From Aliivibrio sifiae (lineage in GTDB: Bacteria > Pseudomonadota > Gammaproteobacteria > Enterobacterales > Vibrionaceae): DNA of 64,000 nt. The notes below the pieces were generated by a model. That model had not been told where the DNA came from. It saw nothing but the letters and a program-made list of their open reading frames with translations, and ran no database searches. Made by a program: the position numbers and the translations under genes. The stretch spans positions 103,405 through 167,404 of the forward strand of contig NZ_MSCO01000003.1 in the NCBI RefSeq assembly GCF_002954705.1. The letters are read 5' to 3'. Of this stretch, positions 19,180 through 27,548 are shown piece after piece (within the stretch, counting starts at the first letter, position 1; every line of letters begins with the position of its first letter).

Positions 19180-19851
19180 ATGAGTACATTTACGCCCGCG
19201 CAACAGCGCAACGCTTTATCTTTCCTTGTAGTATTCCACCTTGTAATTATTGCATCTAGTAACTATTTGGTTCAGATCCCATTCACTTTGTTTGGGTTTC
19301 ACACCACATGGGGTGCATTTACTTTTCCCTTCATTTTCTTAGCAACAGACTTAACGGTTCGTATCTTTGGGGCAAAAATGGCAAGAAGTATCATCTTCTT
19401 TGTTATGTTGCCTGCATTAGCGGTCTCTTATTTCTTATCGGTTATTTTCTTTGAAGGTCAATATCAAGGTTTTTCACAACTGGGTGAATTTAACTTGTTT
19501 GTTGCTCGTATTGCGATCGCAAGCTTTATGGCTTATTTACTTGGACAGATATTAGATGTTCATGTGTTTAACCGTCTTCGTCAGCTAAAACAGTGGTGGG
19601 TTGCTCCAACATGTTCAACATTGTTTGGTAATGCGATAGATACCTTAGCATTCTTTGCTATTGCTTTTTATCACAGCCCTGATGCTTTCATGGCAGAACA
19701 CTGGACTGAAATTGCGCTGGTTGATTACGGTGTAAAATTAGTGATTAGCTTAGGCTTATTTGTTCCAATGTATGGTGTGCTACTGAATTACTTGATTCGT
19801 AAGTTAACGTCAGAAGGGCATCAATTAGCAACTCAGCCTTCTCAGTCGTAG
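19180..19851 (+). CDS. yhhQ: Queuosine precursor (preQ0/preQ1) transporter of the VUT family
   Basis: Inner-membrane protein with about six helices that imports 7-cyano- and/or 7-aminomethyl-7-deazaguanine for queuosine tRNA modification, as shown for E. coli YhhQ. The 223-residue sequence matches E. coli along its length: SSNYLVQIPFTLFGFHTTWGAFTFPFIFLATDLTVRIFG, in which the TTWGAFTFPF and TDLTVR segments are family signatures, then GQILDVHVFNRLRQ and FGNAIDTLAFF. A leader hairpin with preQ1-I features overlaps the ribosome site. A terminator follows. The gene is on the same strand as recQ but 138 bases after the DUF3630 gene. Confidence 0.94.
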   Translation: MSTFTPAQQRNALSFLVVFHLVIIASSNYLVQIPFTLFGFHTTWGAFTFPFIFLATDLTVRIFGAKMARSIIFFVMLPALAVSYFLSVIFFEGQYQGFSQLGEFNLFVARIAIASFMAYLLGQILDVHVFNRLRQLKQWWVAPTCSTLFGNAIDTLAFFAIAFYHSPDAFMAEHWTEIALVDYGVKLVISLGLFVPMYGVLLNYLIRKLTSEGHQLATQPSQS

Positions 19852-19872
19852 AGTTTCACTAAAATGTATACC

Positions 19873-19901
19873 AAGGTCAGCAATTTGCTGGCCTTTTTTA
19901 T
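19873..19901 (+). terminator. Rho-independent terminator after yhhQ
   Basis: AAGGTCAGCAA and TTGCTGGCCTT form a stem with one G-U pair and practically no loop spacer, followed by TTTTTATTTT, 21 bases after the stop codon. Confidence 0.85.
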
Positions 19902-19963
19902 TTTCTATCTTATTGATTATTAATGTGTTGAAAAATTAAGTGAGATCTTTTCTCATTTAACCA

Positions 19964-19995
19964 TTGCAATGCAAGTGAGAATGGTTATTATTACC
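19964..19995 (+). promoter_or_regulatory. RyhB promoter overlapped by a Fur box
   Basis: A -35 element TTGCAA (19964-19969) and a -10 element TATTAT (19986-19991) are 16 bases apart. Between and over them runs AAGTGAGAATGGTTATTATT, which resembles the Fur box (GATAATGATAATCATTATC-like). This is the expected layout for iron-repressed transcription of ryhB. Confidence 0.7.
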
Positions 19996-19997
19996 TT

Positions 19998-20177
19998 GTC
20001 TTCAGGGAATAACGCAAACACAAGTTACCCCGCACTATTTCAAGAAGGCACGACATTGCTCACATTGCTTCCAGTGTAAATCAGCTATATGAGTAGTGGT
20101 GACGTTTCTAAGTTAACGACTGCCATTATTCTCTTTTTGCTGAGCGGCGCTTCTTTACGAAGACGCCGCTTTTTTTT
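19998..20177 (+). ncRNA. ryhB: RyhB, iron-responsive small RNA
   Basis: The Hfq-dependent RNA made under iron starvation that represses iron-using proteins. The conserved target-pairing core of E. coli RyhB (GCACGACATTGCTCACATTG and the bases that follow) is present exactly at 20048-20074. Upstream is a promoter with a Fur box; downstream is a GC-rich hairpin (GCGGCG at 20144 with CGCCGC at 20164) and eight T residues. The transcript would be about 180 nucleotides. That is longer than the 90-nucleotide E. coli RNA but in keeping with the longer vibrio RyhB. The 5' end is inferred from promoter spacing. Position between yhhQ and polA was read from the sequence. Confidence 0.88.
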
Positions 20178-20230
20178 GTCTTTTTTTTGAGTTGTTAGCC
20201 CATTTTTTAGAAAAACATACGCTTTTAAAT

Positions 20231-20419
20231 GATCAGTTTTTTAATAGTAAATGTCATGGTTAATATTATTGTCCACAAGGGATGATCAAGTGAGGATCTC
20301 TTTGTTGATCGTTTTAGTTGAACTAAGTTTTTGATTTTTTGGTTTTTAATCTGCTTTTTTTGAACTGATAAAATAGTTATTAATTGCGCGAAAAATAATT
20401 ACAAACAGAGTTATCCACA
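20231..20419 (+). promoter_or_regulatory. polA upstream region with DnaA boxes and clustered GATC sites
   Basis: A perfect DnaA box TTATCCACA is at 20411-20419 and a near-match TTGTCCACA at 20269-20277. Four GATC sites (20231, 20284, 20295, 20307) and an AT-rich tract at 20320-20400 lie between or near them. A DnaA effect on polA expression has been reported in E coli, as I recall. I read this as DnaA/Dam-sensitive control of polA, with replication-origin activity judged unlikely because the usual origin neighbours (mnmG, mioC) are absent. The rest of 20178-20550 holds no recognisable gene. Confidence 0.5.
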
Positions 20420-20550
20420 GATGAGTTATAAATGTAATGTGAACTTTTGATAAATAAAATGAGAAAAAAGGAATGAAGAGCAGCATTTTGATGTGGCTTG
20501 GGTATAAAATGAAACTCATTGATCATAATAACTTCTGGATAATACCGACT

Positions 20551-23355
20551 ATGGCAAGAATTCCTGATAATCCATTCATCTTAGTGGATGGCTCTTCGTA
20601 TCTTTTCCGTGCGTATCACGCAGCGCCTAATTTTACTAATGGCGACGGCCAACCAACGGGTGCGGTGTATGGCGTTATCAACATGCTACGTAGTCTTCTT
20701 AAACAATTTGAAACGGATCGTGTTGCGGTTATTTTTGATGCGAAAGGAAAAACCTTCCGTAATGATATGTATCCAGAATACAAAGCAAATCGTCCGCCAA
20801 TGCCAGATGATTTACGTTGCCAAATAGAGCCTTTACATAAATTGATCAAAGCAATGGGCCTACCATTGATCTCTATCTCAGGTGTAGAAGCCGATGATGT
20901 GATTGGTACATTAGCATCTCAAGCATCGAAAGCGGGTATTCCAGTACTGATCAGTACTGGTGATAAAGATATGGCACAGCTGGTTGATGAAAACGTAACA
21001 CTTATTAATACCATGACAAATGTGATCATGGGGCCTGAAGGCGTTGAAGAGAAATTCGGCGTTCCACCAGAGCTGATTATTGATTATCTCGCACTAATGG
21101 GTGATACCTCAGATAACATTCCGGGCGTTCCTGGCATTGGTGACAAAACAGCAAGAGCACTATTGCAAGGTGTGGGTGGCTTAGATGCGCTTTATGCCAA
21201 CCTTGATGATATAGCACCATTAGGCTTCCGTGGCTCAAAAGGCATGGCGAAGAAGTTAGAAGAGAATAAAGAAGGGGCTTACCTTTCTTATGAACTAGCA
21301 ACGATTAAGCTTGATGTTGAATTAGAGCAAACCCCTGAAGATCTTGTAAAACAAGAGCCAAATGTGGATGAGTTAATTCAGATGTTTGGTCAAATGAATT
21401 TTAAGCGTTGGCTTACGGAAATGCTGGACGGCAGTGATGGCAAGATCGTTTCACATGAAACATCAGCAAATCGAGCGGTAAGCTCATCATCAGACAGCGC
21501 TAATGAAGCTGAAGAAGAAACAATTGTTGCAGCTCAAGTTGATCGCTCAAAGTATGAAACTATCTTGACCCAAGACGCTTTCTTGTCGTGGTTAGAAAAA
21601 TTAAACAATGCTGAAGTGGCTGCATTTGATACAGAAACTGACAGTCTAGATTACATGGTGGCTAACCTAATTGGTCTGTCATTTGCCATCGAAGAAGGTG
21701 AAGCGGCGTATGTGGCTGTTGCTCATGACTACCTTGATGCCCCTGAGCAACTTGATCGTGATTGGGTTCTTGAGCAATTAAAACCGTATTTAGAAGATGA
21801 CAGCAAAGCAAAAGTGGGTCAAAACTTAAAATACGATGCAAGTGTATTGGCGCGTTATGATATCGAAATGAAAGGCATTAAATTCGATACCATGTTGGAG
21901 TCATACGTTTATAACAGCGTCGCTGGTAAGCACAACATGGATAGCCTAGCACTGCGTTACTTACAGCATAATACGATTTCATTTGAAGAGATCGCAGGTA
22001 AAGGTAAGAAACAACTTACGTTTAACCAAATTGCATTAGATGAAGCGGCACCTTATGCGGCGGAAGATGCTGACATCACACTGCGTCTACATAATGTATT
22101 GCACGCAAAATTAGTAGCGGATGAAAAATTAAATACCGTCTTTACTGATATTGAGCTTCCTTTGATTTCTGTTCTTTCTCGTATGGAAAGAAAAGGGGTT
22201 TATATTGATGACATGCTGCTTTCTGCACAATCACTTGAGATTGGCCAGCGTCTTGATGAGTTAGAAAAAGCGGCGTATGAAGTTGCAGGACAAGAGTTCA
22301 ACATGAACTCTCCAAAACAGCTTCAAGCGATTCTATTTGAGAAAATGGAACTACCAGTTATTAAAAAGACGCCATCAGGTGCTGCATCAACCAATGAAGA
22401 AGTACTGCAAGAATTGGCTTTAGAGTATGAACTTCCTAAGCTGATTTTAGAATACCGTGGTTTAGCCAAGTTGAAATCAACCTATACAGATAAACTACCG
22501 AAGATGATAAATCCGTCTACGGGTCGTGTACATACCTCTTATCATCAAGCGGTAACAGCGACGGGGCGTTTATCATCGACTGATCCAAACTTACAAAATA
22601 TTCCAATTCGTAACGAAGAAGGTCGCCGTATTCGTCAAGCGTTTGTGGCTCCTCATGGTTGGAAAATCTTAGCAGTCGATTATTCTCAAATTGAACTTCG
22701 TATCATGGCGCATTTATCTCAAGATAGAGCGTTACTAGAAGCGTTTTCAGCAGGTAAAGATATTCACTCAGCAACGGCTGCAGAAGTAAAAGGTGTACCG
22801 ATTGAAGAGGTGACATCGGAAGATCGTCGCCGAGCAAAAGCCATTAACTTCGGGTTAATCTATGGCATGAGTGCGTTTGGCCTTGCGAAGCAAATAGGCA
22901 TCCCTCGTGGTGAAGCACAAGATTACATGAATGTGTATTTTGAGCGTTATCCTGGTGTAATGCAGTATATGGAAGAAACTCGTTTGCTAGCAACGGAGCA
23001 AGGTTATGTTGAAACCCTATACGGGCGTCGTCTGCATCTACCTGAAATTAACGCTCGTAATGGGATGCGACGTAAAGCTGCAGAACGTGCAGCAATCAAT
23101 GCGCCAATGCAAGGTACTGCAGCGGACATTATCAAAAAAGCGATGATTCTAGTGGATAACTGGATTGAAGCGGAAGGTAATGGTCGAGTTAACTTATTAA
23201 TGCAAGTACACGATGAATTAGTATTCGAAGTGAAAGAAGATGCATTAGAGGAAGTTATTAAACAAGTGACAGCATTAATGGAAGGAGCAGTGACGTTAGA
23301 TGTCCCATTAATTGCAGATAGTGATTTTGGTGATAACTGGGACGAAGCACATTAA
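20551..23355 (+). CDS. polA: DNA polymerase I
   Basis: Repair and Okazaki-fragment-processing polymerase with 5' nuclease, 3'-5' exonuclease and polymerase domains. The ATG at 20551 ([24 protein letters not shown]) gives 934 residues, near the 928 of E. coli; the frame is open to 20473 but the added 26 residues have no counterpart. The 5' nuclease domain runs to about 290 ([18 protein letters not shown]). The exonuclease domain starts near 345 and keeps FDTETDSLD, so proofreading is likely intact. The polymerase domain shows motif [10 protein letters not shown], motif [19 protein letters not shown] and motif [10 protein letters not shown]. It is followed by a terminator and then Spot 42 RNA. 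Confidence 0.97.
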   Translation: MARIPDNPFILVDGSSYLFRAYHAAPNFTNGDGQPTGAVYGVINMLRSLLKQFETDRVAVIFDAKGKTFRNDMYPEYKANRPPMPDDLRCQIEPLHKLIKAMGLPLISISGVEADDVIGTLASQASKAGIPVLISTGDKDMAQLVDENVTLINTMTNVIMGPEGVEEKFGVPPELIIDYLALMGDTSDNIPGVPGIGDKTARALLQGVGGLDALYANLDDIAPLGFRGSKGMAKKLEENKEGAYLSYELATIKLDVELEQTPEDLVKQEPNVDELIQMFGQMNFKRWLTEMLDGSDGKIVSHETSANRAVSSSSDSANEAEEETIVAAQVDRSKYETILTQDAFLSWLEKLNNAEVAAFDTETDSLDYMVANLIGLSFAIEEGEAAYVAVAHDYLDAPEQLDRDWVLEQLKPYLEDDSKAKVGQNLKYDASVLARYDIEMKGIKFDTMLESYVYNSVAGKHNMDSLALRYLQHNTISFEEIAGKGKKQLTFNQIALDEAAPYAAEDADITLRLHNVLHAKLVADEKLNTVFTDIELPLISVLSRMERKGVYIDDMLLSAQSLEIGQRLDELEKAAYEVAGQEFNMNSPKQLQAILFEKMELPVIKKTPSGAASTNEEVLQELALEYELPKLILEYRGLAKLKSTYTDKLPKMINPSTGRVHTSYHQAVTATGRLSSTDPNLQNIPIRNEEGRRIRQAFVAPHGWKILAVDYSQIELRIMAHLSQDRALLEAFSAGKDIHSATAAEVKGVPIEEVTSEDRRRAKAINFGLIYGMSAFGLAKQIGIPRGEAQDYMNVYFERYPGVMQYMEETRLLATEQGYVETLYGRRLHLPEINARNGMRRKAAERAAINAPMQGTAADIIKKAMILVDNWIEAEGNGRVNLLMQVHDELVFEVKEDALEEVIKQVTALMEGAVTLDVPLIADSDFGDNWDEAH

Positions 23356-23436
23356 TCCAAAGTGCTAATCATGAAAGATGAGTAAAGTGTTACTGATTAG
23401 ATTGTAATTCAGTTACACCTGAAATTAAAACTATGA

Positions 23437-23464
23437 GCCAGCGCACGCGTTGGCTTTTTTTTGC
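23437..23464 (+). terminator. Rho-independent terminator after polA
   Basis: GCCAGCGC and GCGTTGGC (one G-U pair) form a compact stem, followed by eight T residues, 80 bases after the polA stop. Confidence 0.85.
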
Positions 23465-23575
23465 CTAAAATAAAGTGAGCTATGTCAGGTGTTTGTTGTG
23501 TTTTTATGAACAAAACTGAAAAAAAATTACAAAAAAAGGTTTTCAAAACTGCTCGTTTGTTGTACATTTATCTGC

Positions 23576-23684
23576 GTAGGGTACAGAGGTAAAGATGTTC
23601 TATCTTTCAGACCTTTTGTTTCACGTTATTGGATTTGGCTAAATTCAACCGCCTCAGTCAACCTTTTTGACTGGGGCGTTTTTT
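23576..23684 (+). ncRNA. spf: Spot 42 RNA
   Basis: Hfq-binding small RNA that mediates catabolite control in E. coli and is known from vibrios including Aliivibrio salmonicida. The first bases (GTAGGGTACAGAGGTAA) match E. coli Spot 42, as do GATGTTCTATCTTTCAGACC and GGATTTGGCT further in. The 3' end is the terminator hairpin GCCTCAGTCA / TGACTGGGGC plus six T residues. The span is 109 nucleotides, the E. coli length. The position between polA and engB is the conserved one. In E. coli its promoter is repressed by CRP-cAMP; I could not find a convincing CRP box here. Confidence 0.95.
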
Positions 23685-23904
23685 CTTTCTGGCCCCTTCA
23701 AAATTAATCTTCCAATTTTTTCTGCATTTTCTATTTCTTCTTATTTTTCACTTTCTGTAATTTTACAACAAGTTATGATATTGATAATTAATTTACATAA
23801 TTATCTTAACTCATTATTTTTAAACAAATAAAATTTTTAATGAGTGGTTTTGAGGCGAATTTATAGCTTTGAAATGCGTTATTGGCTTAGAAGGAGAATT
23901 TGAA

Positions 23905-24018
23905 TTTTATAGGGGTTTGTTTCAAAGGGAAGATTGTTGCATTATGCGCGGAAGAAAAACAATAACACCTCTTTATTTCTCCCATTTCCCCACCTGCTAT
24001 AGGTGGGGGTTTTATTTT
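23905..24018 (+). ncRNA. Candidate small RNA between spf and engB
   Basis: A strong terminator (CCCCACC, loop TGCTATA, GGTGGGG, then TTTTATTTT at 23991-24018) ends a stretch with no credible protein-coding gene. A possible promoter lies upstream: TTGGCT at 23883-23888 and TTTTAT 17 bases later. The engB gene is on the other strand and ends at 24046, so the terminator is not its own in orientation unless it serves as a bidirectional one; its T run favours the plus strand. I recall a report of an Aliivibrio-specific RNA (VSsrna24) some 600 bases from spf in A. salmonicida, and this may be its counterpart. The 5' end is uncertain. The region 23700-23880 is AT-rich with nothing else recognised. 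Confidence 0.5.
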
Positions 24019-24045
24019 GTCACAGGCTGTATCTACGTATGCTTT

Positions 24046-24693
24046 TTATTCAGCATCTAGACCTTCGATGAATTCCTCATCAATTTCAAAAGCCGGTGCA
24101 AACCATGTGTCTAGCTTCGCGCGAAGAATATCAACACCAATGCCCTTCAATGAAGAAAACGCATCAACAACCACTTCACCACCAAAATCAACTGCCGCTT
24201 CACGTACTTTAAGTACTTGAGCTTTACGCGCGCCGCTTTTTAGTTTGTCTGCTTTTGTTAACAAGATTTGTACTGGAATATTTTGGTCAACCGCCCAAAA
24301 TACAAGTTGTTGGTCGATGTCTTTTAACGGATGACGGATATCCATCAATACTACTAAGCCTTTTAAGCACTGACGTTTTTGTAGGTATTCACCTAAAGAC
24401 TTCTGCCATTTCTTCTTCATCTCAATAGGAACTTGAGCAAAGCCGTATCCTGGTAAATCTACGATATGGCAGTTTTCATCAACTTTGAATAAGTTAATCA
24501 ACTGCGTACGACCAGGAGTCTTAGACGTTTTTGCTAAGCCTCTTTGGTTTGTTAAGCGGTTTAATGCGCTTGATTTACCCGCATTCGAACGGCCAGCGAA
24601 GGCAACTTCAATACCTTCATCTTCAGGTAGATGGCGAATATCTGGTGCACTCGTAATGAAGTGCGTCTTTTGGTAGTGAATGATTTTGCTCAC
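24046..24693 (-). CDS. engB: Ribosome-biogenesis GTPase YihA/EngB
   Basis: Essential TRAFAC-class GTPase involved in large-subunit assembly. Residues show G1 GRSNAGKS, switch-region [12 protein letters not shown]3 [12 protein letters not shown]4 TKADK and G5-like SSLKG. The start is taken as GTG 24693 because GGAG lies 6 bases before it and the following [23 protein letters not shown] aligns with E. coli YihA. A TTG at 24720 would add nine unrelated residues. The resulting 215 residues are the usual length. It faces spf and polA in the conserved polA-spf-engB order and is divergent from the cytochrome c4 gene. Confidence 0.95.
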   Translation of the reverse strand: MSKIIHYQKTHFITSAPDIRHLPEDEGIEVAFAGRSNAGKSSALNRLTNQRGLAKTSKTPGRTQLINLFKVDENCHIVDLPGYGFAQVPIEMKKKWQKSLGEYLQKRQCLKGLVVLMDIRHPLKDIDQQLVFWAVDQNIPVQILLTKADKLKSGARKAQVLKVREAAVDFGGEVVVDAFSSLKGIGVDILRAKLDTWFAPAFEIDEEFIEGLDAE

Positions 24694-24803
24694 TGTTAAC
24701 TCCGTCTCGAAGGAAACCAAGCTGTAGATAATGATCCAAGTAGGATTATTGTAGTCAGCTGATTACTTTTTTGTGAAAATGTGTAAAATAACCGCAGTAA
24801 GGA

Positions 24804-24828
24804 TGTCACAATTAACGTTGTAGTGACA
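24804..24828. repeat. Inverted repeat in the engB/cytochrome c4 divergent region
   Basis: TGTCAC and GTGACA flank a 13-base centre that itself contains ACAAT and GTTGT arms in part. This gives an operator-like 25-bp palindrome. A second inverted repeat, TGTAAA-N9-TTTACA, lies near 24916-24936, closer to the cytochrome gene. No regulator is assigned. Confidence 0.35.
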
Positions 24829-24981
24829 AACTTGTAATAAAAACGGTAAAGGTCGCTCATTGTACCATGCTGTAGCCAATTTAGAGCGGTACTGGAAGCT
24901 TAATATCCAACACAATGTAAATAAATCCTGTTTACAAGGATAACTCATTGTGAGGGAACGATAATAATAAAATGGAATGTC

Positions 24982-25599
24982 ATGAAAAAATTAGCGCTGA
25001 TATTAACTCTCCTAGCTAGTTGCTCAACATGGGCTCAAGGAGATATCGAAGCTGGAAAGCAAAAATCTGCAACATGTACAGCTTGTCATGGTCAAGAAGG
25101 TAACAGTACTTTGACTCAATACCCTAACTTAGCAGGCCAACATGCAGGCTATCTTGAGAAGCAAATCAATGAATTTAAATTGGGCATGCAAACTCAAGGT
25201 AAACAAGGTCGTATGGATCCTGTAATGGGTGCAATGGCAATGGGTGTTGATGAGCAAGGAGCAAAAGACATCGCAGCGTATTATGCTTCTTTACCAATGG
25301 CCGATAATACAACGCCTGAAGAATCTATCCCAGAAGGCAAAGCTTTGTATTTAGCGGGTGATATGGAGCGTGGAATTACAGCGTGTGTTGCTTGTCATGG
25401 ACCTCGTGGCAATGGTACATCACTGTCAGGGTTCCCTAAAATCTCAGGTCAACATTCTGATTATGTTAAGGCACAGTTAGAAAAATTCAGAGCGGGCGAT
25501 CGTGCAAATGATATGAATGGCATGATGCGCGATATCGCGAAAAAGCTGACTGATGAAGATATTACAACATTATCTAAATATGTTGGTGGCCTACATTAA
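24982..25599 (+). CDS. Dihaem cytochrome c4
   Basis: Periplasmic or membrane-associated dihaem electron carrier that in several gammaproteobacteria feeds cbb3-type terminal oxidase. The 205-residue precursor has a Sec signal peptide (MKKLALILTLLASCSTWAQ, cleavage after about residue 19). Two haem-binding CxxCH sites are present: CTACH at 32-36 and CVACH at 135-139. Each is followed by a G-N-containing loop and by a distal methionine region (MDPVMGAMAMG and MNGMMRDIA). The two halves are similar, the usual c4 duplicated fold. A short terminator follows. No oxidase genes are adjacent. Confidence 0.93.
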   Translation: MKKLALILTLLASCSTWAQGDIEAGKQKSATCTACHGQEGNSTLTQYPNLAGQHAGYLEKQINEFKLGMQTQGKQGRMDPVMGAMAMGVDEQGAKDIAAYYASLPMADNTTPEESIPEGKALYLAGDMERGITACVACHGPRGNGTSLSGFPKISGQHSDYVKAQLEKFRAGDRANDMNGMMRDIAKKLTDEDITTLSKYVGGLH

Positions 25600-25639
25600 T
25601 TGTTAATGTAAGCTCGATAATTAAGAGCAAATTTGAAGA

Positions 25640-25666
25640 AGCAGCTCTCGTAGCTGCTTTTTTTTA
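25640..25666 (+). terminator. Rho-independent terminator after cytochrome c4
   Basis: AGCAGCT and AGCTGCT form a stem around CTCGT, followed by eight T residues, 41 bases after the stop. Confidence 0.9.
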
Positions 25667-25752
25667 TGAAAAAGGCGTTAAAACGATTATCTTTGCACCA
25701 GTATCGGGTATACTTCCCGCCCTAGAATTTTCAGGCAGTGGAGTGAGTTTAT

Positions 25753-26394
25753 ATGCAATCTTGCCCTTTGTGTCAGCATTCACAGGCTGATGACTTCCAT
25801 CAAGATAAGCGTCGACGTTATTATCGTTGTCAGCAATGTTATCTTGTTTATGTGGATGAGGCGGATCGTTTAGACCCAGAGACAGAGAAAGCTCACTACG
25901 ATCTCCATGAAAACAATCTTGACGATGAAGGGTATAGAACCTTCTTATCACGATTTGCTGAGCCTTTGTTATTGCGTGTTGGTGAGACACCTCAACAGGG
26001 ACTAGACTTTGGATGTGGCCCTGGACCATTGCTTGCTCATATGATGAGAGAAGCGGGTCACCATGTCGAACTCTATGATATTTATTACGCCCCAGATAAG
26101 CACGTGCTTACTAAGCAGTATGACTTCGTCAGTTGTACAGAAGCGATTGAGCATTTTTATCAACCTCAAAACGAATTGGAATTGTTATTGAGCTTGGTGA
26201 AACCTGGTGGTTGGTTAGGTATCATGACGAAACTAGCCAGGGACGAAAGCGCGTTTGCCACTTGGCATTACAAGAATGATTTAACCCATGTCAGCTTTTT
26301 CAGCAGAGAAACGTTTGAGTTTGTAGCAAAGCGCTACCAACTTGACCTAGAGTTTGTTGGAAATGATGTCATCTTACTGAGGAAAACCCAGTAA
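25753..26394 (+). CDS. Class I SAM-dependent methyltransferase with N-terminal zinc finger
   Basis: The 213-residue protein starts with CPLCQHSQ and later YRCQQCYLVY, a CxxC...CxxC zinc-binding pair within the first 32 residues. A SAM-binding Rossmann motif follows, GLDFGCGPGPLLAHMM (near 95-110), with motif II acidic residue in VELYDIYYAP and a post-motif CTEAIEHFY. The C-terminal part contains LLSLVKPGGWLGIMTKL, typical of this superfamily. The substrate is not evident. The gene overlaps yihI by one base (TAATG), and yihI is followed after 2 bases by a DUF2489 gene, so the three form an operon. Confidence 0.88.
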   Translation: MQSCPLCQHSQADDFHQDKRRRYYRCQQCYLVYVDEADRLDPETEKAHYDLHENNLDDEGYRTFLSRFAEPLLLRVGETPQQGLDFGCGPGPLLAHMMREAGHHVELYDIYYAPDKHVLTKQYDFVSCTEAIEHFYQPQNELELLLSLVKPGGWLGIMTKLARDESAFATWHYKNDLTHVSFFSRETFEFVAKRYQLDLEFVGNDVILLRKTQ

Positions 26395-26948
26395 TGAGCC
26401 GTACTAAAAAAGCCCGTACTCCGGGAATGGCGAGTGAGCCAGTTGTTGTTACACGTAACCGTACCGATCGTGACGTAGACAGTCGTGAAATTAAGCGTAA
26501 AAGAAAACGTAAAGGCCTAAAAGCCGGTGCTCGTAATGCTGAAAGTAATGCAGAACAAGCGCGTCGTTTCGCTCAGAAAAAAGATCCTCGTATTGGTAGT
26601 AAAAAGCCAATTCAACTTGTTGTTGAAGAGAAGAAGAAAACAAGTAAGCAAGAGCGTCGTCTAACGAACGAACAAGAGTTAGCAATGCTAGAAAATGATG
26701 CACAGCTAATGGTTCTTCTGGATCGTATCGATAATGGTGAAAACCTAGGTACAGGTCTTCAGAAATACGTAGATGAGAAATTAGCACGTATCGAACACTT
26801 AATGGGTCGTTTAGGCTTATTAGATGACGAAGAAACAGAATCAGAAGAAGAGATTGCAGAATTCCCAGAATTTGAAGATCGTAAAGCGAAAAGCGATGAT
26901 GATCTACTGGCAGAATTCGATAACTTCAATATGGACGATTTTAAATAA
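26394..26948 (+). CDS. yihI: Der GTPase-activating protein YihI
   Basis: In E. coli YihI binds the ribosome-assembly GTPase Der and raises its GTPase activity. The 184-residue sequence has the family layout. The N-terminal third is very basic (SREIKRKRKRKGLKAGARN, followed by ARRFAQKKDPRIGSKKPI), the middle is helical (LTNEQELAMLENDAQLMVLLDRID) and the C-terminus is highly acidic (DDEETESEEEIAEF to FDNFNMDDF). Its start overlaps the stop of the methyltransferase gene, suggesting coupling. E. coli has yihI upstream of hemN, and the same order holds here with one gene between. Confidence 0.93.
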   Translation: MSRTKKARTPGMASEPVVVTRNRTDRDVDSREIKRKRKRKGLKAGARNAESNAEQARRFAQKKDPRIGSKKPIQLVVEEKKKTSKQERRLTNEQELAMLENDAQLMVLLDRIDNGENLGTGLQKYVDEKLARIEHLMGRLGLLDDEETESEEEIAEFPEFEDRKAKSDDDLLAEFDNFNMDDFK

Positions 26949-26950
26949 TT

Positions 26951-27442
26951 ATGTCTACAGTAACCCTGTTAGCACTGCTTGGCGGTGCAATTATTCTTGC
27001 GCTAGCTGGTTATGCTGGCAGCTTACTGATGAAGTTAAAAAAGCAGAAGGAACTGCAAGAACAACACAGAAAATTGGCGATACAAAAACGTAACGCCAAT
27101 ATTTTTGAGAATGTGGTTTTACTTTGCCAAGCAGGAATGCAAGAGCAATGTGATTACTCTGAGCTGTCTATTCGCTTGTACAGCATTATGGATTATCTAC
27201 AAGAAGATGACCGTATTGATGTAGAGCAAGATTACCCGGCCTTATCTGAATTATTTCATGTTGTTAAAGACATGCCACGTGGTGATGCAAGACAAGAACT
27301 CGCTAAGCAAGAGCGAATGAAAGATAATTTAGTTCGAACTAAAGCGGAAGCTCGTCTGCAAGATACGATTAAAATTGAAATTCAACAATTGCATGATCGT
27401 ATTAAGCCACTGAATCAAAAAATTGATATTAAAATGATCTGA
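26951..27442 (+). CDS. DUF2489 family single-pass membrane protein
   Basis: A 163-residue protein with one N-terminal transmembrane segment (about 4-27, LLALLGGAIILALAGYAGSLL), a basic stop-transfer (KLKKQKELQEQHRK) and a cytoplasmic helical domain (NVVLLCQAGMQEQCDYSELSIRLYSIMDYL). The family occurs next to yihI and hemN in vibrios and relatives; its function is unknown. It starts 2 bases after the yihI stop. Confidence 0.85.
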   Translation: MSTVTLLALLGGAIILALAGYAGSLLMKLKKQKELQEQHRKLAIQKRNANIFENVVLLCQAGMQEQCDYSELSIRLYSIMDYLQEDDRIDVEQDYPALSELFHVVKDMPRGDARQELAKQERMKDNLVRTKAEARLQDTIKIEIQQLHDRIKPLNQKIDIKMI

Positions 27443-27548
27443 TCGACACTTCTATTTATCACTGCATTGAAGTCATCGGCTTTGTGAAGCAAATGCTTTA
27501 TGATGCAGGAATAGTGTCAATGCAGATATAAAGAGATGGAAGTTAGTC

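Noticed and set aside
20231..20550. Chromosomal replication origin
   Set aside because: Only two DnaA boxes, no 13-mer array, and the usual origin neighbours (mnmG, rsmG, mioC, dnaA) are absent; better read as polA control DNA.
23869..24060. 63-codon open frame on the plus strand next to the candidate sRNA
   Set aside because: It runs through the terminator hairpin and into the 3' end of engB, has no supported ribosome site and shows no recognisable composition.
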